Of a DNA stretch of 64,000 bases, positions 47,130 through 60,657 are shown piece by piece; position 1 is the stretch's first letter, and the number at the start of each line of letters is the position of its first letter. Made by a program: the position numbers and the translations under genes. Source of the DNA: Neocallimastix lanati (nom. inval.) (lineage: Eukaryota; Neocallimastigomycota; Neocallimastigomycetes; Neocallimastigales; Neocallimastigaceae). The stretch lies in the NCBI GenBank assembly GCA_016946835.1, contig JACVTC010000120.1, positions 468,501 through 532,500 of the forward strand. Reading direction: 5' to 3'. Under the pieces are notes generated by a model. It worked only from the letters and a program-made list of their open reading frames with translations. It had not been told where the DNA came from and ran no database searches.

Positions 47130-50100
47130 GGTAAATTTTTATATTTTTTTGAAAAATCAATTTTGTAAGTTACTGGGAAAATTTTTTCAATAATTTTATA
47201 AGGTTCTAATTTTCTTGGTTTTAATTTAATTCAAATTAGAAGGGAACTATTAACCCATACTTTGTCGTTGACTTTGAATTACGGGTTGTGTTTAATAGCG
47301 AATTTTTCTTTTTTGCTAATTACTTGTTTTAAGTTTTCTTTTAATTCTTAGAAAGGTAGAAAGGTTCTGATAAGTTTGTGAATTCTTTTAGGCGAGGAAC
47401 ATCGATAGAATTTGGTATAACTGGAGAGAAAGGGTATTATTACCATAATTTATATTGAAAAGTGAATTCTTTAGCTATTCTTGAACTGAATTGTTATAAC
47501 GGAATTCTGCAAGGAATAGATAATTATGCCGATTTGACTCTTTGAAGATTGAATATTATCCGAGAAATTGTTCAACATTAAGTTTACCCTCTACGTTAAG
47601 TAGTTAGATTGTGTAAAGATTTAATAAAATCTTTAATAATTAATTATATAATAATTAATTAATGTAATAAAATTACATAAATTTATGAATCTCGTATACG
47701 AAAATTTATTATAAATTTATATACATATTCTTCAAAAGGAAAAATTATTATTTAAATAATAAATTTAATTTCATTTAGTTTAGTCTATTTAATTTAGTTA
47801 TTTTATTTAACTTAGTTAATTTAGTTTAGTTAGTTTATAATGAAAAAGATTGATATTAAAAGTAAATTTTATTAAGTTTTTTTTTAATTGTTATAATCTG
47901 TTTCTATAATCTGTTTCATAGAAAAAACTTGACAGTTTGATAGTGAAATAGAGAGGAAAGTTTTAATGAAATTTTAATGGTTTTACAAAGAGAAGTCCAG
48001 AAATTAGAAGTGAACTGTGTACTTCTCTCGGAAAAAATTATATTTTTTAGTCGATAAAGTTTGAAAATGTGAGTCATAAATGCTTTTGCACTGTCTTCTG
48101 AAGAAGGAACATTAAAAAAAGGGATGAAATGACCCATTTTGGTAAATCTGTTAATTACAACAAAAATACAAGAATAACCATTAAAAGGATGGAAATTAGT
48201 GATAAAATCCATTAATCCATTGATAGCTAAGTCCAATGTCTGTCAGGAATTTCAATCGGGTTTAAAAGTCCATAAAGTTTGTGTCTAGAGTCTTTTGAAC
48301 GACAATAGATTTCACAAGATCTTATATTATCTTTGATATCCCTTTGAAGAGATGACCACCAAAAGTCGCGATTGATTAAAGAGAAAGTTTTATTGAAACC
48401 AAAATGATCAGCCGAGGGAGATTCACGGAAAATGTTTAAAAATGAGGATTGTCAATTAGAGGGAACATATATTTTTCTTTAAATAGTAGAATGTTATTGC
48501 TTAAGGAAAAATTATTTGATTTAGAAAAATTTTGTTTAGAATTAAGTATTTTTCTTTCCTGTATTCCTGAAGTATTTGGTCATTTAATGATGCTAAAGAA
48601 GAGATAGCACAAAAGTTTTCTAGTTTAAGGATATTGAATGAATATTAAAGAATAATTCTTCTTCATTTGTAGCATAATCTGGTAGATGAGAAAGTACATT
48701 AGGTTTACCATTTGCAGATCCGACAATGTATGAATTCTGATAGAAAGAGAGCCCAACGAATAATTTTTTGTGACATTTTCTCAGATTTCTTTTTATACAA
48801 GAGATTACGATGGTCAGAGAAAATGGTAAATGGAATTGAAGTTCCTTTTAAAAGATGTTTCCATTGTTCTAAGGCTTCAATGATTGCTAAAAGCTCTTTA
48901 TTGTCGACTGGGTAGTTTTTCTCAGCATCAGAGAGTGATCTTGAAAATAATGCAATAGAATGAGTTTTATTAAACTTATGTGATTTTTATGAAAGAATAG
49001 AGCCAATTGCGAAGTTACTGCTATCTTTTCTACAAGGGAGGGAAGGTCGCAATTTGGAAATGCGAGTACTAGAGTAGATGAAAATTTAGATTTTATTTCG
49101 TTGAATGTTTTTTAAGTATCTAATGACCAAACTTTGCATTTTTCTTTAGAAGAGAATGAAGAGGATGAGCCAATATGGTGAATCCAGGAATAAAACGTTA
49201 ATGGTAGTAACCAAGTCCTAAAAATGATTGGAGTTGTTTCTCAATAGTATGAGATGGACATTCAAGAATAGAGGAAGCCTTTTTTAGATCAATGATTATT
49301 ATATTTTAAAGCTATTGAAACGGTTTCACCAATAATTAATTGATCGCTTCCAATTTCTGATACATTAGGAAGGTTATAATTAGTAGAGTGAGGAATACTG
49401 TTTTATTTTGCAAAGTCCACATCCATTAAATTGAGTTGAGAGCCACAGTCCGAAAGAATTTTAAATTTTAATTTTTATAGAAATATTAGAGTCACTAAGA
49501 GTGAACTCAAAAATTTGAATCTTTATTTTTGTTTCAAAGAGAGCATTTATCAAGGAGATGGTCGTCAGATCCACAATAGTCACAAAGATTTTCTTTTCTT
49601 CTTCTTTCTTTTTCTTCGTTAGATAAAGGACCTCAAATATTAAATTTGAAAGGTTTTTTTCATTATTTTGTCTTCTATTTTTATTGTTTCAAACATTATT
49701 ATTTTTGTTATTATTATTAGATATGCATTGCGGATTAGGAAATTGTCTATGAGCAGCGATATGACTATCTAATCTAGAAGTAATAGTTTATTATGCTAAA
49801 AGAGATCTAGGACCTGGAAACATTTCACATATTTTAGTAGTAATTTAATCATTTAATCCATTGAGAAAAGCATCCATTTTGGCTTTTTCATTCCATGAAA
49901 ATTCGTCAGAATATCTATTGAATTCAAGAATGAAGTTTGTTATTTCACTGATATGTTTTTGTTTTATTGTTTTCAGTTTCTGGTTGGAGATGAAGGTCGT
50001 GTCATAGCTCTCAAATATTACTTTAAATATTTCGATAATTGATGATAATTATTTAAGCATGGCTAATTATTTTCAATTAGAAGCAACCCAGTTCATTAAT

Positions 50101-50275
50101 AAGCCGAAAGTCTAGATATAATATATAATATTTTAATTGGATCATGAATCTTTCGGGATCATACATGAATATTAAATTCATTTTGGCTAATAATTCTTTA
50201 AAATATTGACGATCTCCAGCGAATCCATCTTTATTTGTACCACTGGCATTTAAAAAGGTATCTTCTTCCATTTTC
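47130..50275 (-). mobile_element. Chromovirus-like Ty3/gypsy fossil G4
   Basis: On the minus strand: gag start (50077-50271, MEEDTFLNASGTNKDGF then FKELLAKMNLIFMYDPERF), further gag with MDAFLNG-like near 49870, a CCHC knuckle CDYCGSDDHLLDKC near 49555-49600, protease DCGSQLNLMDVDF near 49430, RT/RNase H pieces (about 48650-49250), an integrase core (47916-48236: MDFITNFHPFNGYSCIFVVINRFTKMGHFIPF) and a C-terminal block FKVNDKVWVNSSLLI...PRKLEPYKIIEKI near 47160-47290. The FITxLPxSxGxDxIxVVVDRFTKMxHFIP pattern marks the chromovirus group, unlike G1-G3. Broken with many breaks, old; an LTR-like insertion (L5) interrupts its integrase. Confidence 0.8.
47612..47910 (+). repeat. L5 LTR-like insertion inside G4 integrase
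   Basis: It starts TGTAAAGATTTAATAAAATC, with the near-palindromic AAAGATTTAATAAAATCTTT, and ends near GTTATAATCTGTTT. Integrase-coding sequence continues on both sides. Its reverse complement aligns at both ends with 52111-52677. Right boundary uncertain. Confidence 0.55.
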
Positions 50276-51840
50276 TTGTTTTGTTAAGTAAAGCTTAAAT
50301 AATTATTTAGGGATTAAAGACTTTTATTTAAGGTAATTACAATTTAAATTTCCCTTTTAATGCCTTACAACTATCGAATAATCGGAAAAAGCTACTAAAT
50401 TAGAGGTTATACTGAACCTCAAAATAAAATTAAAGACTATTTAATTTCAGTATTAACATATCAAAAAAACAATATATTCATTAACTTAGATTATTATTAA
50501 AATTTATCTAAAATGTTGTACATGTTCACTTAATTTTACAATAAAATTTATCTAATGAGTTGTGTATTTATTCATTTAAATATTTTATATAAGATAAAAT
50601 ATTTTCATCCATATAAATATGTTAATAAGATAAAATATTTTCATCCACATAAATATGTTTATAAGATATATCTAAAATAATATTTTAGTCCACTTATATT
50701 TATTATGTGAATTAATTTAAATAATATTTATTAATTTATTTATTAATAATTGTTACTGTTTTTATTGAGAATATTAAAAGGCATCCAAAAAATATAAGTA
50801 GAATTACAAAGAAGGAATTCAATGGTTGGAAGAGGTTTTTTTTTGAGAAATATTTAGTAAAAATCCAAGGAAGAATTAAAGATAAAATTGTTCTATAATT
50901 TTGAATAAGTAAGGGACTACAAAAAGTAGAAAAATTAGAAGAAAGGAGAGATCAGATCCAAAAACAATATTAGAAGAAGTAATCCGGAATTAGATATTTA
51001 TTTAGAGATTATATAATAAGAATCGGTAGCCCAAAATATTGAAATGGAGGATTCCAATTAGTGAGTTGAAATGTGGAATGAAGAACAAAACGAAAAATTT
51101 TCTATTCTTTCTTAGTTTCTTTCTTATTTTTAATTTATTTTTATTATTTATTAGAAGTTAGAAGTAAAGTTTATTGGTGCTTTAATATAATTTAAAGTTA
51201 ATGATACTGAACAAGCCATTAATTTTAGTTTGTGTTAAAAAATTAATAATGAGTATAATTATTCAACTATAATCTAGTGAAAATTTAAATGAGTTCTTAA
51301 TTAAGAAATAAAATTTATCAATAATCTTAATAATAATAATGATAGCAATAATAATATTTATAAGTTTGTTATAAATTGGATTATAATGTTGTTGAACAAA
51401 TGGTTGTTACTAAAAAAAGAAAATGATAAACAAGTTAGAAAGTTAATGATATATTTAAGAACTTTGCTTTATTTATATTAAAGCAAAGTCGTTGTTTTAC
51501 TTGGTATCCTTCCTTATTTTTAAAGTTTATTGCCATTAGTAAAATAAATATAATAATAAGTACTTTTCATTAGTTAAATAAATATAATAATATATAATTA
51601 TCATTAGTTAAATTAAATTGAATTAACTTTATAACTTTATCAAAATGGTTTAAATCCTTTTGTCTCTATATTCTAAATATTCCTTAAATTTATTTTTATG
51701 ATAAAAATCGAATTTTAAATGAAATTGACAATAACGAAATTTAATTTCAATTCATCTATTAGTGAATTTCAATTTCAAATCCACTAAAATTCATAATATT
51801 ATTTAAATTTATTATTAGTTATTAAGAGACTAATTAAACT
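50276..51840. other. Spacer with a purine-rich patch
   Basis: No gene is recognised. About 50770-51110 is purine-rich on + and less A/T-rich, but frames are short. A repeat AAGATAAAATATTTTCATCCA(C/T)ATAAATATGTT occurs twice at about 50592-50665. Small hairpin GAGGTTATACTGAACCTC at 50403-50420. Confidence 0.45.
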
Positions 51841-53800
51841 TGATAAACCTTTTACAATAAATAGACAAAGAGTATCTATGATCTGGTGGTAATAAACAAT
51901 GACGATCAAGATGAACTCCCTGTGTCAGACTCACACTCTACCAATCTTTAATAAAACTGAATTTCCATTTCATTTTGTTAGTCGAAACTTAAAGAAAGAC
52001 GAAAAGAACTATTCAATAACCAAGCAAGAGGATTACTCTGGGTTCTACCGTATTATGAAATTTAAATCGTACATATCGTGTAATTAATTGAAACCATATT
52101 ATGTACTAACTGTATTCAATCCGTCAATTAAAACAGATTATAACAATAAAAAACACCTATACAATTTAAACAAATAAAAATAAGTAAATTCTTTTATTAA
52201 TAAATTCTTTTATTAATTATAAATTTCTTTTATGTTATTAACTGTAAAATAGTAAATTGCTAATACATCGATTTAATTGAGAAAAATTCCATGTATTTAT
52301 ATTTTTTCTTATTATATTATTAATATATGATGTTATTTAATAATATATATAAAGCTATTTATTTATAAACAAAAGATTTTTTAATTAATAATTTTATCAT
52401 TCATTAATTTACTAAAACTAGAATTAATTTATTAAACTATTTATTTTATTTATTATTTTAATACTTATAATAATTTCAATTATATATTTAACATCGAAAA
52501 ATTATTTTTATTAATATTAACTATTTAAAATTATTCCTAAATTAATATTTAACTATTTAAAACTAAACTAGGTTAACTAAACCAATTAATTAAATTAAAA
52601 TTTCATATACATTAAATAAATTAATTGTACGAGAAATTAAACTATTTAATGTATTAAAGATTTATTAAATCTTTACAATATCTATAAGCCCTTAGTAGGT
52701 ATGTTCAAAAATGTCGAACTAAGGAGAAATAATTAACCAATTGGATGTTAGAATTTAGCATAATAAAGGTTATAATAAGATATGAAAAAGGAAAGAAGAA
52801 CATAATTGCTGATGCAATGTCGAGATTACCACCCCGAAAAAAAAGAATTAAGATCAGTCGTTGTATCTAGTGCTTCATCTTATATAGAGGATTTCATGAA
52901 TTCAAAAATTAATAAGGAACAATATTATAAAAAGGGAAAAAAAATAAGAAAAGTCATAAAAGATTAGGAAGAAAGAAATTGATCAAACAGGTCTACCTAG
53001 TAGTCCAAGAAGGATATCATAAGACATATACCTCTTCAAGAGAGATAATTACAGACTTATATGACAAAAAATGTCAAAATATTTATATAAACTCGTCATA
53101 AGTGCCAGCTCTACAGATTAAAACCATATCCCCAAGATTTCGAGATTATAGGGATTCCTGCTAAGTCACCTTTCGTGAAAGTTGGATTTGATTTAATTGG
53201 TCCCCTTCCCTTAACAGCTTATATGAATTAGTATATTGTGGATCCAATCGACTATTTTACAAAGTGGGTAGAAGCCAAACCATTTATCAGAATCTCATCT
53301 TCTTATATTATTGAATTCTTAACCGATGTAATTAATCATTATGGAATCCCTGAGGTTCTTGTTATGGATGATGTCAAACTAAACCAAAGGATTTCTTAAC
53401 ATTCTTAATGTGTATTTACATCCAGCTAATGGAAAAGTCGAAAACAGAAACTAAAAAATAGATAAATACTTCAGATTATTAAGTAAAGAAGAAATGAAAT
53501 GGGACAAGTTACCTTCTGCTCTTTGGGCTCTGTGGAATATTAGAAGTGAGAAGACAGGATATACTAATTTTGAACTTTTGTAAGGATTCCGAGATACGCA
53601 ACCTTTCGAACTCTTGGTCAACATAGATAAATAACAATTCGAAGAAACTAAAGAAGAATACTTTCTAAGAAAATTTATTAGACATCGTAAATGAGTTCAA
53701 GAAGCTATCAGAAATATTGAGAACGCTAACCAGCTATAGAGAGATAGAAGAGAATCAGTTAAAAGAATGAATAAGCACTATAAAGAAAGTGACACATAAA
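51840..53800 (+). pseudogene. Ty3/gypsy fossil G5 (RNase H and integrase)
   Basis: RNase H pieces lie at 51890-52090 (FPFHFVSRNLKKDEKNYSITKQE, FKSYI) and 52740-52850 (YEKGKKNIIADAMSRLPP). Integrase follows: a zinc-finger end near 53100, FVKVGFDLIGPLPLTAY, DYFTKWVEAKPF, VINHYGIPEVLV near 53340, and an end block GYTNFELL...FRDTQPFELLVNID near 53560-53620. Resembles G1 in sequence (FDYITKWTEAEPL, RYGIPEVLVTDNG). An L5-type repeat separates the two RNase H pieces. Broken with many breaks; old. Confidence 0.75.
52111..52677 (-). repeat. L5 LTR-like insertion inside G5
   Basis: Reading the minus strand it begins TGTAAAGATTTAATAAATC at 52677 and ends ATTGAATACA at 52111, about 567 bp, with TATAATCTGTTT near its end as in 47612-47910. 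TG...CA ends fit an LTR. No clean 5-bp duplication is seen, so boundaries may be off. Confidence 0.5.
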
Positions 53801-54830
53801 AAATCAATTTCAATAGATTTCCAAGGTCTATCAGGAATATCAAGAGGTTACAAAAGACTATACATATTATGTCTAATGACTTTATTTATAGTACAATAAT
53901 CACATGAATTAACATATCCTGTAATGTCTTCTTGTAATTTTGAGCACAAGTTTCAATTAATTAATTTTAAAGTTCTTTTTATACCAAGATGGCCAGAAGT
54001 GAGCTATTCATAGTATATTTGTAATATAAGCGAATCAGGAATATAATTAAATTATTATATAATATTAAATTATCTTTTATCTTAAACCTTTTCATTTTCC
54101 CAAAGAATTTATACATAGTTATTTTTAATATTTTGTTCACTGAAATATAATTTAATATCATCAAAGATAGCATCATTTTTAGTAGAATTTATAATTCTTT
54201 CCAAAAGGTCATTCACAATACCAACATAACAAAGAACTTCTTTAACTTTTTTAATATTTAGTATTTTTTTTAGTTTAATGTTCTCATCACTCTTTATATA
54301 ATTAAATATTCTTTAGAGACTATCAGGTTTTCCATTTTTTGTGCTTTGTCTATATATAAGTTGAAGGACATACTTTTAGAAGAATAAGTGCCTTCTATAT
54401 TGTCTTTGATTACCAACTTTTTCCTCCTTATATATATATTAAATTTCTGTGATAAGTATAGACAGTAACTTTGTCTCTAGTGCATAGTAGTAAGAGATGA
54501 AGACAATTTAAGAAAAGCATCTCTTATAGCTAACAGTTCTTTTTTAGTAATTGTATAATTTATTTAAAAACCCTGTAAACTTCTTGAAAAATAGTCAATT
54601 GGATGATATTAGCACTTTCATCTTTTTGAGATAAAACTGCACCAATGGCGTAATTACTAGCATTACATTCTACAATAAGTGATTTTGTAATATCTAGGTG
54701 ATGAAGTACTGATTAATCTTTTCTTTAATTCTTAGAAAGATTTTTGTGAAAAATTCTTCCGAATGAATTTTATATTATTCTGGTTAAATTGTGGTGATAT
54801 TTAATTTTGAATTATATTCTTAAGCCACAA
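53800..54830 (-). pseudogene. Ty3/gypsy fossil G6, chromovirus-like
   Basis: On the minus strand RNase H pieces near 54480-54700 (SNYAIGAVLSQKDESANI) precede the integrase zinc-finger zone near 53880-53990 (AHFWPSWYKKNFK, then a CDYCTI-like Cys pair near 53900) and an LDIPDRPWKSIEIDF-like piece near 53800-53840. It faces fossil G5 tail to tail at about 53800. Broken, old, highly decayed. Confidence 0.6.
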
Positions 54831-54839
54831 GATAAATTT

Positions 54840-55820
54840 TTAATGTAATAATTTTTATAAAATTTAATTCTGAGAAAATTATTGTTGTAAAATAATTTAA
54901 ATGAATTAATTAAAGTTTAAAACAAAATAAATTAATAATTTATTTTGTGAAAATTAAGTTTCAAAATTTAATCATGACTCCTTTAACATTGTTTTTAAAT
55001 CGAAAATAATTAAAGACTTTACTTATAATATTAAAATAATAAATAGATAATAAATGTACTTAATTTTAATTATTTAGTATTTAGTTTAATTAATAATTAT
55101 ATTTTTCTAAATTTAGCTATAGTTTATAAATTTATTATTTAATAAAATTCATTAGGATAGTTTTATATTAAAATATATGTAATTTAAATAAAACAATATA
55201 TTATCAATGTATTTAGGAAAAGTATAAATAGAAGATACTTTTCACATTTTTTTCTCGATGTAATTGTTATTTTAACAAACAACTATTAAATATTAATAAA
55301 ATATATTTTTAATAAAATTTTTTTTTTTAAATAAAATTTTATTGTATTCTTTTGTTATTGTAATCTATTTTAGTATTTTCTTTTACATATGATTAAACGG
55401 CACACACATGAATCATAAAATTATGAAACAATAATTTAAAGGTAACAACTTTAGTCAGGGAATATTACGATAACATATAAACAAAATACAATAAAATATA
55501 AATTAAACCTAAATAATAGATGGTCAAACTATTGAACAGAATTATATTACATAATTTAAAATTTTATTAATTTTATATAAACGATAGTCATATTATTGAT
55601 CATTTTCACAGGAATGATAATAATTTAAGTTTGTTCCTAAAATAATAACAATCAATATCCAGTGATATACAAAATTTAATATAAATCATAGGACTATTAA
55701 TAAACCATATAAAAAAGTAAATAAAATTTTTAAAATAAAATACAATTTTTAAACACAATAAAAATAATATTACAATTAAAATAAACAAACTCTAAACAAC
55801 ATATTTCAAAATTAATTAAA
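54840..55820. other. AT-rich spacer upstream of copia fossil B
   Basis: No gene is seen and no sequence matching the fossil B LTR (60424-60657) could be recognised. A poly-T/A junction lies at 55316-55345. The last bases before 55821 are A-rich, as in copia leaders here. Confidence 0.45.
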
Positions 55821-57464
55821 ATGGCTAAAAGAACAAATAGACTCAATAACAATCAAGTAACTAATATTACTGAAGAAAATCCAAACCCAAAAGGATTCTC
55901 CTTTAATTATTCAGAAAATTTTAATCATGTTACGGAACTGACTACGGAAAAATTCTTAAATTGGAAAACCAACATCTTCTACTTTTTAAGCATTAATAAT
56001 TTAGATAACTATATTGGGGATCAAAAGGTCAAGAAATTAAGAAAAAAGGATATAAGAGGAAATTTAAACGATTATATTACGGATAAATTTGATGCATCTC
56101 TTGTATATGAACTCGGAACGTCGGAAGAAGACATCAAAAATGATATACTTGTCAAATGGATAATCACAAACAGTCTTGGTGAAAATACAAAAAGGATCTT
56201 GAATAGTCATAATAAAACTGCCTACGAAATTTGGAAACTACTTAATAACTCGTTCACAATGGGAGAAGAACATCAAAAGATGATATTAAAGGATAAACTC
56301 AATAAGTTAAAATACAACATGGAAGATGACATACACATATTTCTATCAAAATTTCAAAACTTAATTGATGACCTTGAGAGAATAGACAGTGACCTTAGCG
56401 ATAATGTAAAGGTTGGGATGTTAAATCGATCTTTACCAGAAAACATTCGCTGGGTAAATGTCTTTCAATTCAATAATAACTGGAAAGGTTGCTGCAGTTA
56501 TCTAGAGAGAATTATTCCAGATATAATATTTTCAAAAATTAGAGAAAATACTATAACCGAGAATCAACAAAGTATCTTTAATGTTACAACACACAACAAG
56601 AATAACAATGACCAAATTAAAAAGAATAACAAAAGAAAAAGAAAAAATAGTAAATGCTACTTGTGCGGAAAATTTGGTCATTATAAAAAAGAATGCTGGA
56701 GAAATAAAAAGAGTAATAACAAAAAGAAGAATAGATATAACAATAAAAGTAGAAAATTAAACCGCAAAAGAAATTATAAGTCTAGCAAGAAAAATACCTA
56801 TAAAAATAACAATTATAATATTTATAATATAAATAATTATAACAGCGACATTCAGGAAGATTTTTCAACTGACTATAATACTGAAAAGTGTTCTGAAATT
56901 AATTACGCAATAATTAATAATAACAATCAATCTGACATAGTCAACAATAACAATATCACATGCTGGATACTTGATTCTGGAGCTTCCATTAGCATAACAA
57001 ATAATTTAAATCAATTAACAAATATAAGAAAATGCAAAATAAATATATCTTTACCCAATGGCAAAGAAATAATCTCAAGTCACTTAGGCAATTTCGAAGG
57101 ATATATAAATAATCACAAATTTGTTTTAAAGAATGTATATTATTCAAATCAAATATATAAAAACTTAATATCAATTAATCAATTAATGTTACAAAATTAT
57201 AAAGTCGTTTTCAATAATTTTAACAATTTACCAAGAGCTACAATTTACGACAATAATGGTAATAGAGTATATGACATTTTTTCAAATCTTAAAAATACTT
57301 TTAAAATTTATTTTTCAAAGTTTCCAATAATATTCGATAAAAAATATTTAAATATCACAAACGAAATTAGTTACACACACTTAAACAAAAGTCAAATTAT
57401 GGACCTCTGGCATAGCCGCCTAGGTCATTTCAACATTTCCTTAGTCAAAGATAAGTTAAAATAA
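55821..57464 (+). pseudogene. Fossil B gag, protease and GAG-pre-integrase
   Basis: A 547-codon stretch from ATG 55821 (MAKRTNRLNNNQVTN). Residues about 30-260 are a copia gag domain (FLNWKTNIFYFLSINNL, VKWIITNSLGENTK, MGEEHQKMILKDKLNKL, NVFQFNNNWKGC). A CCHC knuckle CYLCGKFGHYKKEC is at residues 279-292, followed by Lys/Asn-rich sequence. The protease active site WILDSGAS has its Asp at residue 385. The GAG-pre-integrase motif DLWHSRLGHFNI is at about 528. Gag forms the particle, the protease matures it. This gag-protease part looks well preserved. Confidence 0.92.
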
Positions 57465-57555
57465 AATAATTCCACCAGAAAAATGCCAAATATGTATTAA
57501 CAAACCATATAAAAACGTTAAAAACAAAACTTTTCACATTTTTGAGTTAATCCAT

Positions 57556-58300
57556 ATGGACTTGGTAGGACCAGTTACAACTTCCTTAAATGGTTATAAA
57601 TATTTTCTAACAATCCTGGATGATTTTTCACGTTTTGGATGGATAATCTTCATTACAAATAAATATGAAACTTTTGAAATATTCACACTCTGGTATAACA
57701 GAATATCAAATATTTTTAATACTAAAATAAAATATATTCGAACTGACAATGGTAAGGAATTTAAGAACAAAAGTTTTGAACAATTCTGCCAAACTAACAA
57801 TATTATTCAACAATTACAGTCCCATATAATCTAGCACAAAACAGACAATCTGAACGCTTTAACGGAACATTAATCTACTGCGCCAAATCACTCCCAAACG
57901 AATCAAAATTGAGCCATAACTTTTGGGAGTTTGCAGTGGATACTGCAAATTTCATTCATAACCGTTTACCTCATCAGGGAATTAACAATAAAATTCCCTA
58001 TGAAATCTTATACAATAAACCAGTTAATTATAACAATTTTCGAGTTTTTGGATGTCGTGTTTATTTTTTCATCCCTAAAGAATTTCGCTCAAAATTTGAC
58101 AATAATTCTCATCCTGATATCTTTCTAGGCTATAGCGAAAATACAAAGGCGTATAAAATTCTTGATATAATAAATCATAAAATTATTCTTTCCAGAACTG
58201 TTGAGTTCCTAGAAAATCAACCTGGCAATACCTATTTCCATTACACCAATAACGAATTCAGAGAGGATGATTATACAAATAACAATTTTATTAAAAATTT
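57556..58300 (+). pseudogene. Fossil B integrase
   Basis: It begins MDLVGPVTTSLNGYKYFLTILDDFSRFGW, with IRTDNGKEFKNKSFEQFC, then the C-terminal part FWEFAVDTANFIHNRLPHQGINNK, FGCRVYFFIPKEFRSKFD and FLGYSENTKAYKILD. Asp in ILDDF and TDNG are the first two acidic residues of the DDE triad. It joins cDNA to the genome. Part of the same decayed polyprotein. Confidence 0.9.
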
Positions 58301-60340
58301 AAAACACCTTGAAGGCAATTATTCAAAATATAACAATTACAGCAATGATAATTATAAAAAACATAATAATAATTACAGCAATGAAAAGAACACTCAAAGC
58401 AACAATAAAGACAATCACAATAATAATAACAATAACAATGAAAATTATACTATTCAAAATAATAACAATAATAAAGAAAATAATTTCATGGAAAATAAAA
58501 AAGCCAATGATAATAAAGTTAATTCTACAATAAATAAAAACAACACAATCAATAATGATTATAATGGAAACAACAAAAATTACAACAAAAATAATAATGA
58601 AAGAGAAATTAATAATAATGGTAAAATCAATAACAATTCAATAGAAAATTATTCAGATACCAACACATCACAATTTACTAAACATTTTTTAAGTCATCAA
58701 TTAAATAAAAACCTTTCATTACACAGCACATCTAAAAGAAAGTCAATGTTTAACAATAACAAATTAAATAAACGTTTTAAGTCTAACAAAAACAATAAAG
58801 TTAATATAATTAATTCCTTAACAGATCAGTTTAAAGAACCAATAAATTATAATTACATATTCAAATTAAAGGATAAAATAGAATGGATAAAAGCAATCCG
58901 AGAAGAACTAACAAATATGGAGAAACTTAAAGTGTTCGATATCATAAGAAAAATTCCCCCAAACACCAATGTAATATCTTCAAGATGGGTATTTAAACTA
59001 AAAAGGAATTCCGAAGGAGATATCATCAAGAGGAAAGCCAGATTGGTGGCGAAAGATTATAATCAAAAATACGGAATTAATTATAAAGAAACCTTTGCCC
59101 CAACACTAAAACAGGACACACTTAGAGTATTTACCGTAATAGCTGTTATAAATAATTTTAAAATAAAACAAATAGATGTAAATTCGGCATACTTAAATGC
59201 CCCAATAGAAGAAGATATATATATGATAGCACCTGAAGGACACTATTCTCATGGAAAATATTTTTGGAAACTCAAGAAGGCACTTTATGGATTGAAACAG
59301 GCCGGAAAACAATGGAACAACAAACTAAATGAAGAGTTACTTAAAATGAACTTTAGGAGAATTAAAAGTGAACCATGTCTGTATGTAAAATTTGATAATG
59401 ATAAAAACATAATTTGTATATTATCAGTCTACGTAGACGACATTCTGATTGCAGGAAAGGAAAATGAAACAAATAATGTCAAAAAATCAATTAAAGAGAA
59501 ATTCAACATCAAAGATATTTGAGATATCGAATTCGTTATTGGAATCAAATTTGAAAAGGTCCAAAATGGTTATATTCTTCATCAATCAAGGTATGTGAAA
59601 GATATTTTAAATAAATATAAAATAAACAAATTAACCACGCTTAGAAACTTTATACCAAAAGAAAATGAAAATCTAAGAAAGACAAAATTTAATGAAACAA
59701 CATATAGGAGTGCTATTGGAAATCTACTATATTTAGCCATATGCACTCGACCAGATATTTTGTTTGGAGTCACTCGAGCAGCGAGAAAGGCACGTCAACC
59801 AACATTAGAAGATTGGGAAAACGTGCTCAAAATTTTCAGATATTTAAGAGGATCTATAAATTACGGAATCAAGGTAGAAAAGAATATGAACCTCAAAATA
59901 TTTGTCGATGCAGATTATGCTGGCGATCCAGGATCTAGGAAATCCACATCCGGTTTTCTTATGATGATGGGACCTACTCCTACTAGCTGGTTTTCTAAAC
60001 TATAGCATTGTGTTTCAACGTTCACTGCTGATGCTGAATACTACAGCTTAAGCGAATGCGCAAAGCATGCGTTATGGTATAAAAATCTTTTAAGCGAGTT
60101 AAATATAAATATTAAGGATATTACAATTTTTGTAGACAACAAAGCTACCATTTATAACAGTGAAAATGTATCGATAAATCCAAAATCAAAACATATCGAT
60201 ATTCGTTATCACCACATCCGAGACTTAGCAAGAAAATAATCAAATTAAAATATATTAAATCAAAAGATAATATAGCTGATGGTTTTACGAAATACTTGAA
60301 TAGTACATTAATGGATAATTTAGAAACTCCTTACTCACTA
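58300..60340 (+). pseudogene. Fossil B Asn-rich linker, RT and RNase H
   Basis: After integrase come about 170 codons dominated by Asn and Lys (58300-58800). RT follows: WIKAIREELTNMEKLKVF, SSRWVFKLKRNSEG, NSAYLNAPIEEDIYMIAPEG, ALYGLKQAGKQWNNKLNEEL and the catalytic SVYVDDILIAG. RNase H follows: TRPDILFGVTR, KIFVDADYAGDPGSRKSTSGFL, AEYYSLSECAKH, FVDNKATIYNSENVSINPKSKHIDIRYHHIRD, DGFTKYLNSTLMDN. RT and RNase H make double-stranded cDNA. Largely readable, broken. Confidence 0.9.
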
Positions 60341-60404
60341 AAACATAAATTACTTAATAGAAAATCTACTTCTTTTTTCTCTTTAATGAAGAGTTTTTTT
60401 TTGA

Positions 60405-60657
60405 AGCTAGATTCTAGGGGGAATGTTAAAAATATAAACATTTATCATTTAAGTTTTTAATATATCATTAACCAATAGGTTATCATAAATAAATTAAATA
60501 TACTTATATAAATTAAGAGAAATAAAATTCTTCTTAAAAATATCTTCTCTATTTTTTTATAATTAATAAATACTTTATAATAAAATATTTTAAAACACAT
60601 TCTTATCTTTATAAAATAAAACTATATTTGTATTTATTAAATTGAGTGTCTCTTAAC
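60405..60657 (+). repeat. Polypurine tract and 3' LTR of copia fossil B
   Basis: AAGCTAGATTCTAGGGGGAA is followed at 60424 by TGTTAAAAATATAAAC. The end is placed after GTGTCTCTTAAC by comparison with 3066-3338, so it is approximate. Confidence 0.65.

Larger units (their letters stand above)
55821..60657 (+). mobile_element. Ty1/copia fossil B, best-preserved copia of the A/B/E family
   Basis: Gag, zinc knuckle, protease, integrase, Asn-rich linker, RT and RNase H follow in copia order on one strand, ending in a purine tract (GATTCTAGGGGGAA) and a 3' LTR at 60424-60657. Protein matches fossils A and E at high identity by eye. No 5' LTR was recognised. It is broken by a small number of breaks, so it is probably intermediate in age, younger than the gypsy relics nearby. 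Confidence 0.92.

Noticed and set aside
57594-57800. Minus-strand frame opposite the fossil B integrase
   Set aside because: Shadow of the integrase reading frame with no motif of its own.
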